Position numbers and translations under genes: made by a program. Shown piece after piece: positions 8,987-18,415 of a stretch of 64,000 nt of DNA. Every line of letters begins with the position of its first letter. Position 1 is the first letter of the stretch. Source of the stretch: a bacterium (GTDB lineage: Bacteria > Myxococcota_A > Bradymonadia > UBA7976 > UBA1532); NCBI GenBank assembly GCA_030427205.1, contig JAUHXC010000016.1:158625-222624 (forward strand), written 5' to 3'. The notes below the pieces were generated by a model. That model ran no database searches. It had not been told where the DNA came from and saw only the letters and a list, made by a program, of their open reading frames with translations.

Positions 8987-9047
8987 GCAAGGCATCGCTG
9001 CTCGCTCGAGTTCGGCGAGCTGCCAGGGGCTGCCGCCGGTACCCGAG

Positions 9048-9887
9048 TCAGTCGGCGGGATCAGGCAGCGCGAGGTCGACCACCACCGGCAGGTGATCCG
9101 ATCGACCCCGTTGGACGACCCGGGCGTCGAGCAGTCGGAAGTCGGGCCCGTGCATGACATGGTCCAGGTCATGGGTGATCTCGCCGATCCAGGTGTCCCA
9201 GCGCCAGGTGGGGGCGCCCGGCGCGAACAGGGGCAGCGCGTTGATCAGCCCGCGGGCTTCGAGAAACTCGATCGCGGCGCCGTCGGCGCTCTCGTTGAAG
9301 TCGCCCAGGATCACCGTCGGCATGTCGGGTTCGAGGGCTGCCCAGTAGTCGGCGATCTCGGCGCTGTGGATGCGATCGTTGTTCCAATAGCCGGCCACGA
9401 ACGATCCACCGTCGGAGACCGGCGGGCGCAGGTGCAATCCCAAGAGTTGCACGTCGCGGCCGCGGACATCGACGACGGCGCGCAGAGCGGGGAACCAGCC
9501 CTCGTCCGGCGGTGACAGCGTCTCGACGAAGACGAGCGGCAGGCGCGACAGGATGGCCTGGCCGCCCGCGCCGCGGCTGTGCACGAAGCGCACATGGGGG
9601 TAGTCGGCGATGGCCGGGTCGGAGCCCAGTTCGAAGGCCCAGCGGGGGGTCGTCTCCTGCAGGACGATCACGTCGGCGTCGTGGGCGAAGACCGCCGCCC
9701 GGGTCGCCGGATCGCCGGCGAGGCCGTAGTTGACGTTGTAGGTCACCACCCGCAGGCGCGTCTCGTCGGGTCGGGCCGTCTGGGGGGTGCGTATGGGCGC
9801 GGCGCAGCTCAGCGCGGCGACGATCGCCAGCAGCGCAGCGAGCGGAAGCGTGCCGACCAACGAGAGCGTGGGGCGTCGGATATGCAT
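9048..9887 (-). CDS. Lipoprotein endonuclease/exonuclease/phosphatase (EEP) family
   Basis: 279-residue protein of the EEP fold (DNase I, Exo III and sphingomyelinase-like phosphodiesterases). The ATG at 9887 is chosen because GAGGGG precedes it and a lipoprotein signal follows (lipobox ALSC). Family motifs are intact: VVTYNVNYG (metal and Asn region), VIVLQETT (metal-binding Glu), LGLHLRPP, VILGDFNES (Asp/Asn pair) and SDHLPVVVDL with the catalytic His. An exported member is more likely a phosphodiesterase or lipid phosphatase than a DNA repair enzyme, but the substrate cannot be told. It stands alone, convergent with the LysR gene. Confidence 0.85.
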   Translation of the reverse strand: MHIRRPTLSLVGTLPLAALLAIVAALSCAAPIRTPQTARPDETRLRVVTYNVNYGLAGDPATRAAVFAHDADVIVLQETTPRWAFELGSDPAIADYPHVRFVHSRGAGGQAILSRLPLVFVETLSPPDEGWFPALRAVVDVRGRDVQLLGLHLRPPVSDGGSFVAGYWNNDRIHSAEIADYWAALEPDMPTVILGDFNESADGAAIEFLEARGLINALPLFAPGAPTWRWDTWIGEITHDLDHVMHGPDFRLLDARVVQRGRSDHLPVVVDLALPDPAD

Positions 9888-9960
9888 GCCCCTCACGACC
9901 GCATGGGACGGCGGATTGTTCCTCTGCACCGGGTTTGCACGGCTTCGTCTCGCGGTCGCA

Positions 9961-10662
9961 TCAGCCTGCGCTGGGGCGCTCGGCGAGGATGAGGCGGTTC
10001 TTGGGGGTGATCTCGGCCGGGATCTGCTGCACGCGCACCGCGTAGCCTTCGCTCTCGAGCCGCACCACCCGGGCGGCGTCGATGGCGAGATCGACCGCCA
10101 TCCACGGGGCGAAAGCCGGCACGGGGCAGGTCTCTCGATCGTGGCAGCACGGCAGCACGGCCACCCGGGCCCCCGCGTGCGCCGCGCGGTCGAGGATGTG
10201 ATCGGTCAGCACGCCGCAAGCGTGGGCCGAGACGATGAGATCGCCGGCTCCGGGCGCCGCGGCGGTGGGCCAGTCGTCGAGCGTCGAGATGTCGTCTTCG
10301 ACGTAGCGCACCCGACCCGCGAGCCGGGGCCAGTGATCGACCAGGGCCGACAGGACGCGCGCGTGGGACGCCGGTCGGCGTCGATCGAGGCAGATGACCT
10401 CGGGGCTGGTGTCGTCGAGCAGCAGCATGATCGCGCCGAGCACGCCGTGCCCCGCCGCCAGATCGAAGATGCGCCCGCCGCGCATGCGTCGGCGCACCCG
10501 CCGGGCCATATGCCACGCCTCGAAGAACTCCTTGCGCGGCAGGCACTCGGCCTCACAGATGGCGCGGGCGATGCGGTGCTCGAGGGTGTCTTTGGGAAAA
10601 AGCGCCAGACCGCGCCGGTTGAGCACGTTGCGCGATCCGCGATCGGGCCGGGGAGCGCTCAT
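9961..10662 (-). CDS. SAM-dependent methyltransferase (Methyltransf_32-like)
   Basis: 233 residues with a class I methyltransferase core. The SAM-binding loop is IFDLAAGHGVLGAIMLLL, and acidic motif II is VICLDRR. A later segment, DLIVSAHACGVLTDHILDRA followed by VAVLPCCHDRE, is typical of the Methyltransf_32 group, in which His and Cys residues lie near the active site. The substrate (tRNA, protein or small molecule) is not evident. It is 7 bases downstream of the urocanate hydratase stop and so likely in one transcript with it, although there is no obvious metabolic link. Confidence 0.8.
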   Translation of the reverse strand: MSAPRPDRGSRNVLNRRGLALFPKDTLEHRIARAICEAECLPRKEFFEAWHMARRVRRRMRGGRIFDLAAGHGVLGAIMLLLDDTSPEVICLDRRRPASHARVLSALVDHWPRLAGRVRYVEDDISTLDDWPTAAAPGAGDLIVSAHACGVLTDHILDRAAHAGARVAVLPCCHDRETCPVPAFAPWMAVDLAIDAARVVRLESEGYAVRVQQIPAEITPKNRLILAERPSAG

Positions 10663-10669
10663 CTCGGCG

Positions 10670-12730
10670 TCAATCGTCGAGCAGCCCGGCGGCGGCCAAC
10701 GCGTCGTCGATCACGGCGTCGTCGGCGTGCGCCGGCAGCGTGATGCGGGTGCGCCCGTCGCTCTGCATGGCCCGGCGCGCGGCGAACTCGGCGCCGGCGT
10801 TTCGGGCCCAGGCCCGCCGGGCGAGCCCGTTGGCCACGTCCCAGTCGAGCATCGAGTCGGCGCGGCGCGCGGCGTCGGCGCTGCCGTCGAGCACCAGCCC
10901 GAAGCCGCCGTTGACCACCTGACCCCAGCCGACGCCGCCGCCGTTGTGCAGGCTGACCCAGGTGGCCCCGCGCATGGCGTCGCCGACGAAGTTGTGCACC
11001 GCCATGTCGGCGCAGAAGCGCGAGCCGTCGCGGATGTTGGCCGTCTCGCGCCAGGGGCTGTCGGTGCCGCTGACGTCGTGATGGTCGCGGCCGAGTACGA
11101 TCGGGGCGCGGATGGTGCCGTCGGCGATGGCCCGGTTGAACGCGGCGGCGATGGCCCGGCGGCCGGCGTGGTCGGCGTAGAGGATGCGCGCCTGACTGCC
11201 GACCACCATCCGGTTGGCCTCGGCCTCGCGGATCCAGCGCAGGTTGTCGAGCATCTGCTGCCGGATCTCGGCCGGCGCGTCCTTCGCCTGGGCCTCGATG
11301 ACATCGGCGGCGATGGCATCACTCTTCTGCAGGTCGGTCGGATCGGCGCTGGTGCAGACCCAGCGGAAGGGACCGAAGCCATAGTCGAAACACATCGGAC
11401 CCATGATGTCTTCGACATAGGACGGGTAGCGGAACTCGCGTCCGTCGCCGGCGATGTCGGCGCCCGCCTCGCGGGCCATGACCAGGAAGGCATTGCCATA
11501 GTCCCAGAAGTGCATGCCATTGGCCGACAGTGTATTGATGGCATCCACCTGGCGCCGCAGCGAGCCGTAGACCCGCTCCTTGAAGCCGGCGGGGTCCTTG
11601 GCCATGACATCCCGGGCCGCGTCGAAGTCGAGGCCGGCGGGGTAGTAGCCGCCGCCCCAGGGGTTGTGCAGCGAGGTCTGGTCCGATCCCAGCTCGATGG
11701 GCACGCCGCGCGCGGCCAGCGCCTCCCAGACGTCGACCACGTTGCCCAGGTAGCCGATCGAGACCGCTTCGCGGCCCTTGCGGGCGCGCTCGATGCGCCC
11801 GAGCAGGTGGTCGATGTCGGTGCTGACCTCGTCGACCCAGCCCTGCGCGTGACGCTTGTAGAGCGCGGCGGGGTTGATCTCGGCCACCACGCCGATCGCG
11901 CCGGCGATCACCGCCGCTTTGGCCTGGGCGCCGCTCATGCCGCCCAGCCCCGAGGTGACATAGACCTTGCCCGCCAGACCCGCTTCGCCGGTGCCGAGGT
12001 ACAGCCGGCCCGCGTTGAGCAGCGTGATCGTGGTGCCATGCACGATGCCTTGGGGTCCGATGTACATGAACGAGCCGGCGGTCATCTGGCCGTAGCTGGT
12101 CACCCCCAGCGCGTTGAACCGCTCGAACTCGGGCTGAGTGCTGTAGTTCGGCACCATCATGCCGTTGGTGACCACCACCCGCGGCGCGTCGCGATGGCTG
12201 GGGAAGAGCCCCAGCGGGTGACCGCTGTAGAGCACAAGCGTCTGCTCGTCGGTCATCTCGGCGAGGTAGCGCATCGCGAGCCGATACTGGGCCCAGTTCT
12301 GGAAGACCGAGCCGTTGCCGCCGTAGGTCACCAGCTCGTAAGGGTGCTGCGCCACCGCCGGATCGAGGTTGTTGTGGATCATGTGCATGATCGCCGCCGC
12401 CTGGGTCGAGTGGGCGGGGTAGTCGCCGATCGGGCGGGCGAACAGGCGCTGGGCGGGGCGCAGGCGGTGCATGTAGATGTGGCCGTACTCGGCCAGCTCG
12501 CCGGCCAGCTCCGGCGCCATCTCGGCGTGCCATTCGGGCGGCAGATACCGCAGGGCGTTGCGCAGGGCCAGCCCTCGATCGGCGGCGCTGAGCGCCGGCG
12601 TGCGGCGCGGGGCGCGATCGATCTCGGGATCGGTCGGCGGGGCCTTCTCGGGCAGGGTCTCGGGCAGGCCGCGGCGGATGTCGGCCCGCAGGGTCTCGAG
12701 GTCGAGGTCGGCGGCGGGATCGGCGGTCAT
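10670..12730 (-). CDS. hutU: Urocanate hydratase (urocanase)
   Basis: Second enzyme of histidine degradation, adding water to urocanate to give imidazolone propionate with NAD+ as electrophilic cofactor; cytoplasmic homodimer. At 686 residues it is somewhat longer than the common 550-560-residue form, matching the long variant with extra N- and C-terminal parts. Key motifs: YGGNGSVFQNWAQY, VTNGMMVPNYS, the NAD-binding YVTSGLGGMSGAQ, ELGSDQTSLHNP and the active-site Cys in GPFRWVCTSADP. GGAGA lies upstream of the ATG at 12730. None of the other hut genes (hutH, hutI, hutG) is in the window, so the pathway must be scattered or incomplete. Confidence 0.95.
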   Translation of the reverse strand: MTADPAADLDLETLRADIRRGLPETLPEKAPPTDPEIDRAPRRTPALSAADRGLALRNALRYLPPEWHAEMAPELAGELAEYGHIYMHRLRPAQRLFARPIGDYPAHSTQAAAIMHMIHNNLDPAVAQHPYELVTYGGNGSVFQNWAQYRLAMRYLAEMTDEQTLVLYSGHPLGLFPSHRDAPRVVVTNGMMVPNYSTQPEFERFNALGVTSYGQMTAGSFMYIGPQGIVHGTTITLLNAGRLYLGTGEAGLAGKVYVTSGLGGMSGAQAKAAVIAGAIGVVAEINPAALYKRHAQGWVDEVSTDIDHLLGRIERARKGREAVSIGYLGNVVDVWEALAARGVPIELGSDQTSLHNPWGGGYYPAGLDFDAARDVMAKDPAGFKERVYGSLRRQVDAINTLSANGMHFWDYGNAFLVMAREAGADIAGDGREFRYPSYVEDIMGPMCFDYGFGPFRWVCTSADPTDLQKSDAIAADVIEAQAKDAPAEIRQQMLDNLRWIREAEANRMVVGSQARILYADHAGRRAIAAAFNRAIADGTIRAPIVLGRDHHDVSGTDSPWRETANIRDGSRFCADMAVHNFVGDAMRGATWVSLHNGGGVGWGQVVNGGFGLVLDGSADAARRADSMLDWDVANGLARRAWARNAGAEFAARRAMQSDGRTRITLPAHADDAVIDDALAAAGLLDD

Positions 12731-12851
12731 CGTCTGTCTCCGTGCGCGGGCGTCGAAGGACGATGGAGTACACCGCGCGTCGGTCGCGCGGGCAAGGGAT
12801 CTGTCGCCCCGCGCCGGATCTCGCGGCGCCGGATCCCGCGCGGCCGCCCGC

Positions 12852-13292
12852 TCAGCTCGGTGGAGGCACCAGATCGACCCGCAGGTCGTGCTCGACGCGG
12901 TCGTCGAAGATCACCCGCACGGTGCACCAGCCGCGAATCGGGGCGTGCTCGGGCAGGGCGATGCGGGTGAGGTGGAAGCCGGTGGCCGGATCGTAGTCGA
13001 GCGGTCGCTCCCCCGACAGGCCGGGCAACGACGCCGCGATGCGCTCACCGGCCGCGGCCTCGACGGCGACCTCGATGGTGCCGCCGGGCGTGGCCCGCGG
13101 TGAGACGTGAATGGTCGAGGGCACCGTGAGATCGGCCTCGGCAGCGGCCAGCCGGGCAAAGCCGGCGAGGGCCAGGGTGAGCAGGGTGGCGACGAGCAGC
13201 GTACTGGCCGGCGCCGAGGCGGAGTGGGCGGCGCGGCAGCGAGCGATGCTGTGGACGATACGGTGAGCGATGCTGTGGGCGAAGAGCGACAT
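12852..13292 (-). CDS. Secreted protein of unknown function
   Basis: 146 residues from the ATG at 13292, which has GGGAGG just upstream. A basic, His-rich N-terminus with a duplicated HSIA motif (from a direct repeat in the DNA) precedes a hydrophobic export segment (TLLVATLLTLALAGFARLAAA). The mature part is a single beta-rich domain (STIHVSPRATPGGTIEVAVEAAAGERI, RVIFDDRVEHDLRVDLVPP), resembling an immunoglobulin-like fold. No family is recognised. Monocistronic. Confidence 0.6.
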   Translation of the reverse strand: MSLFAHSIAHRIVHSIARCRAAHSASAPASTLLVATLLTLALAGFARLAAAEADLTVPSTIHVSPRATPGGTIEVAVEAAAGERIAASLPGLSGERPLDYDPATGFHLTRIALPEHAPIRGWCTVRVIFDDRVEHDLRVDLVPPPS

Positions 13293-13409
13293 GGGGCCTC
13301 CCGGGGCTGAAGCGGCAAACGCCCGGGAGATTTGCAGCCGCCGTGCCATCAGCTCGAGCAGCCCGAGAGGCCCTCGCGTGGGCTGGAGAGCCGCCTACAG
13401 TCGTCTTCA

Positions 13410-13421
13410 CGATTCGAATCG
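13410..13421. promoter_or_regulatory. Perfect palindrome CGATTCGAATCG
   Basis: A 12-base perfect palindrome in the gap between two minus-strand genes. Its GATTCGAATC core recurs in the longer palindrome at 37791-37804. It may be an operator; nothing else supports this. Confidence 0.25.
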
Positions 13422-13455
13422 CAGCTTCGGGTATTCGAAACGTGTCTTCGGCGCC

Positions 13456-13920
13456 TCAGCCCATCGCCCGCAGCATGATCGCCCGGATGTCATCGGGGCC
13501 GATGGCGTCGGAGACCCAGACCAGCCGCGGATAGCGCGCCTGCAGCCGTCGCCAGCGGGCGGGCTCGCGGGAGAAGTCGTAGCTGATCAGCGTCGGCACC
13601 GCGCCGTGGCCGGCCTCGGCGAGCGCGGCGAGGATGTACAGCCCCTGGTTGTTCTGCAGAAAACGCCAGCCGCGCTGCGGATCGCCATTGCGCGAGCGGG
13701 TGGCCGCCGCGTGGTCGCCCACCAGATCGGCCCGGGGGATGCGGTCGAAGCGCATGTCCAGATAGATCAGGTCGACGGCCTCCGCCCGCAGCGCGTCGAG
13801 CGCCGCCGCCGCGGAGCGGGCCTGCAGATAGCGCGGCCCCGGCACGAAGTTGGTCATGCTCTCGAGGTACTCGTCGCCGTCTTCGACGATGAGCACCGTG
13901 CGGTCGGTCAGAGCGTCCAT
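13456..13920 (-). CDS. Atypical response-regulator receiver domain protein
   Basis: 154-residue stand-alone receiver. VLIVEDGDEYLESM provides the acidic pocket, and DLIYLDMRFD holds the likely phospho-acceptor Asp. The family's conserved Lys is not visible near the C-terminus (VWVSDAIG occupies that place), and there is an insertion after the Asp with RSRNGDPQRGWRFLQNNQ. It therefore looks like an atypical receiver whose phosphorylation is uncertain. The LDMRF motif is shared with the receiver of the sigma-54 activator at 16790-18415. Last gene of a four-gene operon; its ATG overlaps the end of the kinase gene by 13 bases. Confidence 0.75.
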   Translation of the reverse strand: MDALTDRTVLIVEDGDEYLESMTNFVPGPRYLQARSAAAALDALRAEAVDLIYLDMRFDRIPRADLVGDHAAATRSRNGDPQRGWRFLQNNQGLYILAALAEAGHGAVPTLISYDFSREPARWRRLQARYPRLVWVSDAIGPDDIRAIMLRAMG

Positions 13921-16793
13921 CGCCCCTCCTCGGCGTCGTCTGCTTCGGGCAGCGGCCCGGTCTGGTGATCCGAGCCGGTGATCGCCGCCCGCTGCGCGGT
14001 ATCGGCGGTCTCGTCGGCCCGGGGCAGCGTCAGCACCACGGCCTTGGTCCACGGGCTCTCGTCGGGCTCGACGTCGAGGCTGCCCTCGAACCGGCTGACC
14101 AGATCGCCGGTCAACCCCAGGCCATCTTCGATGAACCGGCCGCGCAGCATGTCGGTGGTCAGCGTCTGCGGCGCGCGGTCGCGCACCCGGAAGCGCAGGC
14201 TCGACAGCCCGGTGATCGGATCGTCGTCCTCGTCGACCGCGAGCCCGATCACCACCTCGCCGCCGGCCGACTCGTGGGCTGCCGCCGCCTGGATGGCGTT
14301 GCGGAAGAGGTTGGTGAGGATGTCCTCGAAGGCGACCCGCGGCAGCTCGACGCGCGCCGGCAGCCGCGCCGCGTCGAGGGCGAGCGGCGCGACGGGCACC
14401 TCGGCGAAGCCCGGCTCGCGGCGGGTCCGGTCGAAGATCGCGCGCAGCGCGGCGGGCGTGACGTCGAAGACCTTGAGCTGATCGAGCAGGCTGCGCAGCG
14501 CGCCGAGCCCCTCGACGTTGAGCGACCGCGCAGCGCGGCTCACCGACCGCTTCAGGCTGCCCGACGCCCGCCCGCGGATCACCGTGCGATCCAGCTCGCC
14601 GGCCGCCGACTCGAGCTGGCGGAAGCCGCGCAACAGCGCCGAGAGCGCCGGATCCCGCCGCTCGAGGTTCAGGCGCCGACCGTGGCTGCGGCCGATCTGC
14701 CGCAGCTGCTCGGCGTAGGCCCGCAAGCGATGCACCGCGGCGTCGGCGGCGGGGTCGTCCGCCGGTCCGAGCAGGCTCTGGCGCACCCAGGCCGCCTTCT
14801 GCACCGCGTCTTCACCGCGCACCAACGCCTCGTCGAGGCCGCCGAGCGCGAGGGTATTGTGCTTGAGCACTTCGTGGCGGATGGCCGACAGCACCCGCTG
14901 GACATCGGGGCCGGCTTCGGGGTGGCGGTCGACCAGCTCGGCCACCGTATCGCCGCCCCAGCGCCGCCGCGCGGCCACGAGACCCAGCAGCGTCAACCCG
15001 GCGAGCCCGGCGCCGCCGATGGCCACCGCGCGCTCGACCCGCGCGTCGAGCTGCGCGCGCAGGCGGTCGAGCCCGGCCTGCAGCTCGGGCTGATCGACCC
15101 GGGCGCCGTGAGCCCGCGCCCGCAGCCTCCACAGCGTCGGCAGGGCCAGCAGGTCGTGCAGCCAGACCGGCTCGCGCGCCGTCGCGTCGATGCGCAAGAG
15201 CGGCAGCACCGCGGCGCTCTCGCCCCGATCGGCCGCGGTCTGCAGGTGCCGCCGCGCCGCCTCGACCCGGCCGGCGTCCAGCAGCGTGCGGCCCAATACG
15301 GTGTGCAGGCGCGGCTGGTCCGGCTCGTCACGCAGCGCCGATTCGAAGGCGGCGATCCCGTCGTCGGTGCGCCCCAGCTTGAGGAAGATATAGCCCTCGA
15401 GGCCCAGCACCTCCGCCCCGCGATCGGCCTCGGGCACCGACGCGAGGGCGGCCAGCGCCGCGCCGGGATCACCCAGCTGAAGCTGCGCCCGCGCGCGGGC
15501 CAGGGCCGCGCCGACGCCCGCATCGTCTTCGGTTCGGGTATCCGGCGGCGGCGCCGGCAAGGCGCGGGTCAGCTCGAGCTCCAGCTGGCGCAGGCGGTCG
15601 TCGGGCGCGTCCTCGGGCAGCGCCGCCAGACCCAGGCGCACCCGGCGCAAGGCCCGCGGCAGATCGCCAGCCGACTGCCACGCGCGGGCGATGCGCAGGT
15701 GCAGGTGGCTCCACTCGGGGCGCGCGTCGAGCGCGCGCTCCCACATCAGCGCGGCGTCGGCCGACTGGCTGCGGGTGTGATACAGGTCGCCCAGCGCGCG
15801 GGCCGCGCGGGCCTGGCTGCCGTCGAGCACCAGCGCCCGCAAGTAGGCCACCTCGGCCGCCGGCGGGTCGTCGAGCGCCATCCGCGCGTCGCCCAGATCG
15901 GCGTAGGCGTCCGGATAGCCCGGCGCCTGCCGGATCACCTCGGCCAGCAGCCGCAGCGCCTCTTCGGGCTGATCGGCTTCGAGGGCCGCCCGGGCGCTCT
16001 CCCGCTGGGCGCGCACCGCGTCGGAGGGGGCGCCGCCGCTGCGGGTGAGACCGTAGCGGCGGGCGAGTCGCTCCGCCTCGAGCTCGCGGACCCGGCGGCG
16101 CGCCTCGGCGGCGGCGGGGGAGGGGGGCTTGACCCGCCGATACCACTCCAGCGCGGTCTGCAGCTCGCCGCGATCCCGCTCGAAGTCGCCCAGCTCGATG
16201 GCCAGCGCGTCGTCGATGGGTCCCTGCGCCAGCCGCTCGGTGTAGAAGTCCCGCGCGGCCGCGAAGAGGTGCCGGCGGGCGGCGACGCGGGCCTGCCGCA
16301 CGATGATGGCCGGGTCGTTGTCCCGGCGCATGCGCAGGCGGGCCAGCAGCGCCGCGGCCCGCTCGAGTCGGCGCGGGTCGTCGCTCTCGCTGAGCAGATC
16401 GGCCAGATTGTGCAGCGCCGTCGCCCGGCGCGGGCTCAGCCGCAGCGCCTCTTCGAAGTAGCGCTCGGCGTCGACCCGATTGCCCAGCTTGAAGCTGGTG
16501 AAGCCCAGGTTGTCGGCGATCTCGGGATCGGTCGGATCGAGCGCGTAGGCCTCACGGAACGCCTCGTGGGCGTCGGGCGTCTCGCCCTCGCGCAGCAGCC
16601 GCAGACCCAGCGCGTTGCGATCGCGCGCGGCGGCGCGGGCGGCCTCGGCGAAGATGTCGCCCAGCGGTCGCCCGGCGTCCGGCGGCGGCCCGGCGTCGTA
16701 GGGATCGATCGGCCCGGCGGCGTTCAGCGCGCCGGTCAGCGCCAGGACGCCGCCCAGCCCGGCGACGAGCCGGCGAGCCACGGCCCGCATCAC
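13908..16793 (-). CDS. TPR-containing membrane sensor histidine kinase
   Basis: 961 residues. An N-terminal export signal (VAGLGGVLALTGALNAA) is followed by many tetratricopeptide repeats over about residues 60-560 (for example AHEAFREAYALDPTDPEIADNLG and AERYFEEALRLSPRRATALHN). A membrane helix follows at about 594-616 (VAIGGAGLAGLTLLGLVAA), then a helical region with candidate phospho-His (IRHEVLKHNTLAL), and a GHKL ATPase domain: N box ILTNLFRNAIQAA near 825, G1 box VRDRAP and G2-like GLGLTGDL. The dimerisation-His box is not canonical. The large extracytoplasmic TPR array suggests sensing of a protein or envelope structure. ATGA-type overlaps join it to both neighbours. Confidence 0.82.
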   Translation of the reverse strand: MMRAVARRLVAGLGGVLALTGALNAAGPIDPYDAGPPPDAGRPLGDIFAEAARAAARDRNALGLRLLREGETPDAHEAFREAYALDPTDPEIADNLGFTSFKLGNRVDAERYFEEALRLSPRRATALHNLADLLSESDDPRRLERAAALLARLRMRRDNDPAIIVRQARVAARRHLFAAARDFYTERLAQGPIDDALAIELGDFERDRGELQTALEWYRRVKPPSPAAAEARRRVRELEAERLARRYGLTRSGGAPSDAVRAQRESARAALEADQPEEALRLLAEVIRQAPGYPDAYADLGDARMALDDPPAAEVAYLRALVLDGSQARAARALGDLYHTRSQSADAALMWERALDARPEWSHLHLRIARAWQSAGDLPRALRRVRLGLAALPEDAPDDRLRQLELELTRALPAPPPDTRTEDDAGVGAALARARAQLQLGDPGAALAALASVPEADRGAEVLGLEGYIFLKLGRTDDGIAAFESALRDEPDQPRLHTVLGRTLLDAGRVEAARRHLQTAADRGESAAVLPLLRIDATAREPVWLHDLLALPTLWRLRARAHGARVDQPELQAGLDRLRAQLDARVERAVAIGGAGLAGLTLLGLVAARRRWGGDTVAELVDRHPEAGPDVQRVLSAIRHEVLKHNTLALGGLDEALVRGEDAVQKAAWVRQSLLGPADDPAADAAVHRLRAYAEQLRQIGRSHGRRLNLERRDPALSALLRGFRQLESAAGELDRTVIRGRASGSLKRSVSRAARSLNVEGLGALRSLLDQLKVFDVTPAALRAIFDRTRREPGFAEVPVAPLALDAARLPARVELPRVAFEDILTNLFRNAIQAAAAHESAGGEVVIGLAVDEDDDPITGLSSLRFRVRDRAPQTLTTDMLRGRFIEDGLGLTGDLVSRFEGSLDVEPDESPWTKAVVLTLPRADETADTAQRAAITGSDHQTGPLPEADDAEEGRWTL

Positions 16794-18415
16794 GAGCGCC
16801 GCAGGTCGCGGACCTTCAGCCCGATCTGGTTCATGCGCAGGCGCACCGCGCGGCCGCGCTCGGGATCACCCAGCAAGCGATCGGCCATGCGCGCCAGATC
16901 GCCGTCGTACTCTTCGAAGAGCGCCACCATGTACTGCTTCTCCACAAAAACCGACACGCTGTTGAGCGTGTCCTGGGGCTCGATCTGCACCGGGATGCCC
17001 GATGGCTCGTCGCGCCGGTTCTCGTCGATAAGCAAAGTCCCGGCCAACAGCTCGGCGATGAGCGCCGGGTCGACCTGCAGTCGGTGGCTGTAGAGGGGCA
17101 GGCCGGCTTCGAGGGCGTCCACCGCGCCCACCAGGGTGAAGGTGGCGATGTTGTGCAGCACCATCGACAGCTCGCGGATGTTGCCCGGCCACGGGTGCTC
17201 TGCCAGCCGTCGCCACGCGGGCCCCGGCAGCACCAGCGTCAGCCCCGGCGCGTCGTCGTCGGCCCGATCGATGGCCAGCCGCAGCGGCGTATCGGTCCGG
17301 ATGCCGACCGCGGCGCAGACCTGATCGTGCAGGGCGCCGATCTCGGCGCTCTCTCCGACCCGCGCGCAGAGCCGGCGCGCGAAGAAGAGCAGGTCTTCGG
17401 GCCGCTCGCGCAGCGGCGGCAGCGTGATCCGCGTCGCGGGGGACAGGCGCATGTAGAGGTCGGGCCGGAAGGTGCCCGCCTGGACCGCCGCCGCGAGCGA
17501 GCGATTGCTGGCGACGACCACCTTGACGTCCACCGGCACCTCGCGGCCGCTGCCCAGGGGCCGCACCTTGCGATCCTGCAGGACGAGCAGCAGCTGCTTC
17601 TGCACCTCGAGCGGCACGTTCTGGATCTCGTCGATGAACAGCGTGCCGTGGTGGGCCAACTCGAAGACGCCCTTGCGGTCGCTGACCGCGCCGGTATAAG
17701 CGCCGCGCGCCGCGCCGAAGAGATGGGCCGGGATCAGATCGGTCGGGATGGTCGACAGATCACAGACCACGAACGGCCCCGTGCGCCCGCTGCGGGCGTG
17801 CACCGCGCGCTCGGCGAGGTATGACTTGCCGGTGCCCGTCTCGCCTTCGAGGATGACCGGCATGCGCCCGCGGGCCAGCACCGCCAGCCGCCGACGGATG
17901 GCCCGCAGGGCCGGCGAGCGCCCCCACAAGACCCCGCTGTCGTCCTCCCGGGCCCGCGCCGCCGACTCCAGCGCCCCGTGGATGCGGATGCGCAGCGCGT
18001 CGAGGTCGTCCCCGTCGAGCATGTAGGTCATCGACTGCGCCACCAGCTCGCTGGCCACCTCGCCCAGCGACAGGTCGGCCACCTGGGTGAGCAGCACCAC
18101 CGGCAGCTCGGGCCAGCGGCGGCGGATGGCCCGCAGGATGGCCACCCCCTGAAACCGTCGGCGCCGACGCAGGGTGCGCGCCTCGGGCAACTCGAGCAGG
18201 CGCGCCTCGGGCAGTTCGAAGCGCATGTCGAGCAGCACGACGTCGGCGGCGGCGGGGTGGGCCTCGAGCCACTCGAGCGCCTGCGGCCCGTCGGGGATGC
18301 GCGGCGGGCCGCCCAGGCCCGGATCGACCAGGGTGAACTGCGGCAGGTGGCGGCCGATGGCCTCGGAGTAGGTCTCGCCGTCGTCGATGAGCAGCAGGCG
18401 CGGGCGATCGCTCAC
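16790..18415 (-). CDS. Sigma-54-dependent response regulator (NtrC type)
   Basis: 541 residues from a GTG at 18415 with GAGGAG upstream and a GTGA overlap with the preceding stop. Order: receiver (LLLIDDGETYSEA, acceptor region VVLLDMRFELP, residues 1-130), AAA+ domain with Walker A GETGTGKS near 185, the sigma-54 contact loop GAYTGA near 238 (Phe replaced by Tyr, common and functional), Walker B GTLFIDEI, sensor motif LRERPEDL and NPWPGNIREL-like WPGNIREL. A Fis-type helix-turn-helix closes the protein (VEKQYMVALFEEYDGDLARMADRLL). The receiver lacks the conserved Lys (TYMLDGDD) and has an Arg/Leu-rich insertion. It should activate sigma-54 promoters in answer to the adjacent kinase. Confidence 0.9.
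   Translation of the reverse strand: MSDRPRLLLIDDGETYSEAIGRHLPQFTLVDPGLGGPPRIPDGPQALEWLEAHPAAADVVLLDMRFELPEARLLELPEARTLRRRRRFQGVAILRAIRRRWPELPVVLLTQVADLSLGEVASELVAQSMTYMLDGDDLDALRIRIHGALESAARAREDDSGVLWGRSPALRAIRRRLAVLARGRMPVILEGETGTGKSYLAERAVHARSGRTGPFVVCDLSTIPTDLIPAHLFGAARGAYTGAVSDRKGVFELAHHGTLFIDEIQNVPLEVQKQLLLVLQDRKVRPLGSGREVPVDVKVVVASNRSLAAAVQAGTFRPDLYMRLSPATRITLPPLRERPEDLLFFARRLCARVGESAEIGALHDQVCAAVGIRTDTPLRLAIDRADDDAPGLTLVLPGPAWRRLAEHPWPGNIRELSMVLHNIATFTLVGAVDALEAGLPLYSHRLQVDPALIAELLAGTLLIDENRRDEPSGIPVQIEPQDTLNSVSVFVEKQYMVALFEEYDGDLARMADRLLGDPERGRAVRLRMNQIGLKVRDLRRS

Noticed and set aside
10394..12970. Plus-strand open frame of 858 codons opposite the urocanate hydratase gene
   Set aside because: A mirror of the GC-rich hutU reading frame; composition is Arg/Gly/Val/Asp with no motif, no ribosome site, and hutU is beyond doubt.
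13965..17093. Plus-strand open frame of over 1000 codons
   Set aside because: Lies opposite the TPR kinase and sigma-54 activator; Arg/Gln/Gly-rich with no recognisable domain, typical antisense shadow of GC-rich genes.
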